Source: Methanolobus psychrophilus R15
Lineage (GTDB): Archaea; Halobacteriota; Methanosarcinia; Methanosarcinales; Methanosarcinaceae
Direction: 5' to 3'
DNA length: 64,000 nucleotides
NCBI GenBank assembly: GCA_000306725.1
Contig: CP003083.1
Location: 620,001-684,000 of the forward strand
Part shown: positions 62,701 to 64,000 of the stretch, one piece after another
Numbering within the stretch: position 1 is the first letter of the stretch
Layout: each line of letters starts with the position of its first letter
Notes under the pieces: generated by a model
Seen by the model: the letters and a program-made list of their open reading frames with translations, nothing else
Told to the model about the DNA's origin: nothing
The model's database searches: none
Translations under genes and position numbers: made by a program

Positions 62701-63926
62701 ATGAATTTGGAATCCTTAAAGTAGAACCAATTAGTAATAACATGCTGCTCTTCACGAGCATACAGGATATTGACCTACGAGATAATACCGGCAGCAAGCA
62801 AATTGCAGGCGATCTGTATTTCCAGGTAACAAACGACCCCGGACAACTCAGGTACTATCCTTTTATAATCCGGGATATTGTACCTGATCACGTCCTGAAC
62901 AGAACCATCAGTATCCAGGAAATAAGCGGTCTGACACAGCCGATTACAAGTGCTTTTCCTGTATCCTCGATATGTGAGAACAGCCAATATACCGGCAATG
63001 TTACCTGGTCTCCTGCACATTCACCATTCCAAAGCAAAACCGTTTACACTGCAACCGTTTCGCTGACCCAGAAAGAAGGATTTGTATCAGAAGGGGTGAC
63101 TGCAGACTTCTTTACAGTTGCCGGTGCAGATACGGTGAGCAATGCCGCCAATTCCACGATTGTTACTGTAGTGTTCCCGGTAACTCTGCTCAATGACCAG
63201 ACTCCGGTATACTCGGGTGGCTCAGGTGGAAGTGGTGGCTCAAGTGGAGGCGGAGGAGGAATGACCAATGAACCCCATGAAAATATAAACGTTGTTGAAG
63301 TGAGATCAGAATCTGTTATGAGTGGCGTTCCTGTTAATTATCAGCTTGAAAAAGAGGATAACATTCTCAGTGAGATCTCCTTCACTGCCCTGCAGAACCT
63401 TGCCACATTGAAACTAAGGGTCGAGATCTTGCATGAAAGGTCCCAATTCGTGAATGCAGACCCTGAAGGAAAAGTTTACAAGCATGTAAACATCTGGTTT
63501 AATAGAGCCGGCTTTGCAGAAGGCCGACATTTCAAGGATGCTAAGGTCTCCTTTAAAGTCGAGAAAAAATGGATGGAAGAAAATGGCATCGACGTGAATT
63601 CTATAAGGTTGAACAGATATAACAATGGCAAATGGGGTCAACTGAATACAGTAATGGCTGATGCAGATATTCTCTACTATTATTTTGTTGCAGATGTTCC
63701 CGGATTCTCCCCCTTCTCTATAACAGGAGAAACAACAAAAGTCTCTGATAGTAACACAGACAAGACGATAATAGATGCTTCACTGAAAGGTCCAGACCAC
63801 ATTAAAACAAAGGAAGAGTCTTCCAGCAAAGATAAAAGGTTGATGCTATTGTATGGATCTTTTTTCGTGCTTTTAATAGCCGCAGCAGGCTATGGCCTGT
63901 TAGTAATGAGCAGGAAGAAGAGATAA
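59730..63926 (+). CDS. Papain-like surface protease with two S-layer domains and PGF-pre-PGF domain
   Basis: 1398 residues from TTG 59730 (AAAGGTG upstream). The signal peptide is at ~5-30. The C1A protease at ~100-330 has Gln119, Cys125 in GACWAFAS, His274 in GGHAITLIGW and Asn306 in KNSWSSEWG, so the active site is complete. A lectin-like domain at ~331-505 often follows such proteases. Next come two Methanosarcina S-layer (DUF1608) domains at ~513-780 and ~788-1050. Shared signs are FSGFHYDI/FEGFKYNI, YEVIGLMGEKY, GYELNIRQIDTEDNKLWI, IDDAI/IDDEI and a closing DPGQLRYYPF. Then follow an Ig-like segment (~1080-1150), a Gly/Ser hinge (~1162-1177), a PGF-pre-PGF domain (~1185-1335) and a membrane span at ~1370-1393. 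Likely an S-layer-integrated processing enzyme. Confidence 0.88.
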   Translation: MKNQFIVLKIFSISLIAFCILNTAIYAVSAEAQMAALNPDFIEYISSLENDQSKISTTGLNAQSSIEGYYPLGAIPGPLDLSHLSALQSSVPGLLALQSTLPSSFDLREQNNVTSVKDQGYVGACWAFASIASLESNQLKATGIEWNFSENHMKNLLNDWDGSSYENRFDYDDGGDAVMVLAYLTRGDGPVLESEDPYIDHYNQSPDGLEKAITFQNGYYLPLRTGPLDNNILKRAIYDHGAVYSGMYWSYNATYYGTSYTTYYNPVLDFDGGHAITLIGWNDTFSRSNFNGSSIPAGDGAFIAKNSWSSEWGVNDGYFYISYYDQYFGKMENALFLRGASDNIYSNIYQYDMLGHTRSFGYGEPFAWAANVFESEADEVITAIGFYTTAPNTDYEISVYRDLENPTISPLSNKIHSITYAGTKEFTGYHTIEIEPIMIPENTTFSIAINYTHDSYLFPIPVESAISGFSSRATSNTGESFASADGILWEDFGESNGSICIKAFTVEPTLDRIWEEGMPNPYIWDSTSFSGFHYDIRTGTNTEKMIMTIPYTGRIVNSGDIIYQTIPAETCFEYDSWGRYEVIGLMGEKYFTGYTANTSSSISLSGQEEIFSSGIVSKVLIDRNESELIYADSSLALGDGYELNIRQIDTEDNKLWIMLSKEGNEIDDAIINDNSDFIYTADLWDIDDVTLIAVRFGNISNTEGIPGAFVTGVFQISENTLALENGTRHGKMEITSLSEKHVEMKNWECFALDRGETIPIMGTIGFVIADTSTLRFAPATSNPVSGKYKIRGTLAEDENMTWTPSNFEGFKYNIYSDNIDSERLLILADLTKEQTIVPAGSLLYETKMQTSYCGDAIQFQKLGLFGEEYIPLTDTSPDKLAPLLINDGNTYIMESNQSLILANGYFLLPYKIDIEGSKVWLKLYQDGEFIDDEIIDTSGTWTYLLDGILGEDDVEVLKIHVGSISSVTDSISIKGVWMIDWENTFEIMPDDEFGILKVEPISNNMLLFTSIQDIDLRDNTGSKQIAGDLYFQVTNDPGQLRYYPFIIRDIVPDHVLNRTISIQEISGLTQPITSAFPVSSICENSQYTGNVTWSPAHSPFQSKTVYTATVSLTQKEGFVSEGVTADFFTVAGADTVSNAANSTIVTVVFPVTLLNDQTPVYSGGSGGSGGSSGGGGGMTNEPHENINVVEVRSESVMSGVPVNYQLEKEDNILSEISFTALQNLATLKLRVEILHERSQFVNADPEGKVYKHVNIWFNRAGFAEGRHFKDAKVSFKVEKKWMEENGIDVNSIRLNRYNNGKWGQLNTVMADADILYYYFVADVPGFSPFSITGETTKVSDSNTDKTIIDASLKGPDHIKTKEESSSKDKRLMLLYGSFFVLLIAAAGYGLLVMSRKKR

Positions 63927-64000
63927 TCACTTTCACCTTGCCCGTGAAAAGGGCAATGGTGCTTTTCTTACGATCATAATCGAAAAAAGGCAAAACGGTA

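Noticed and set aside
1-64000. tRNA, rRNA or known riboswitches
   Set aside because: Reading both strands I saw no cloverleaf with TTCRA arm, no rRNA signature and no recognisable riboswitch core; a covariance-model scan would be decisive.

Overview
The window reads as a chromosome segment of a methanogenic archaeon of the order Methanosarcinales, close to Methanosarcinaceae such as Methanolobus or Methanomethylovorans. The evidence is two PEF-CTERM surface proteins, a DUF1616 protein, PGF-pre-PGF surface proteins, Methanosarcina-type S-layer (DUF1608) domains, a CooS-like protein, TATA-type promoters and many GGAG/GGTG ribosome sites. Genus is an inference. I saw no rRNA, tRNA or CRISPR array.

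Region by region. (1) 1-11.4 kb is AT-rich and accessory in character. It starts with a large GLUG-repeat surface protein cut by the window edge. After it come a Cys-motif protein, a helicase-like P-loop protein, three very acidic tandem paralogues, a ribbon-helix-helix protein with a small partner, and a stand-alone intein-like protein that has lost its splicing and nuclease residues. No integrase or att site was found, so calling this an integrated element is tentative. (2) 11.7-15.9 kb holds a UbiA-type prenyltransferase, two secreted/anchored surface proteins and an extended-SDR sugar epimerase. (3) 16.1-37.6 kb looks like an exopolysaccharide/cell-surface region: an IS5-like element with an intact 8-bp target duplication, DUF1616, a double GT2 glycosyltransferase, four related right-handed beta-helix proteins, then a DUF354 glycosyltransferase-like protein, a polysaccharide-deacetylase-like protein, a FemAB/GNAT-like protein and an asparagine synthase. 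The beta-helix genes face opposite to the biosynthetic genes, and two share a promoter and leader motif. (4) 37.9-48.9 kb holds small membrane proteins, a CPBP protease, two PNPOx-fold proteins, a fasciclin lipoprotein with a duplicated 3' end, DUF169, a membrane protein fused to an archaellin domain, a broken NifX-like gene, a PspC pair and a second PEF-CTERM protein. (5) 49-57.7 kb holds a CooS-like protein with a substituted active-site cysteine, a PfkB kinase next to glycogen phosphorylase, an SDR, and an IS200/IS605 element splitting a membrane gene. (6) 57.8-63.9 kb holds a TrkH potassium transporter and a 1398-residue papain-like protease carrying two S-layer domains.

How the parts may work together: regions 3 and 6 suggest active building and remodelling of the cell envelope (glycan synthesis, beta-helix glycan-binding or -cleaving proteins, S-layer-linked protease). 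The pfkB-glgP pair points to mobilisation of stored glycogen. The most unusual items are the deviant CooS, the archaellin-domain fusion, the S-layer/protease fusion, the decayed free-standing intein, and the IS605 insertion whose empty site can be rebuilt in frame.
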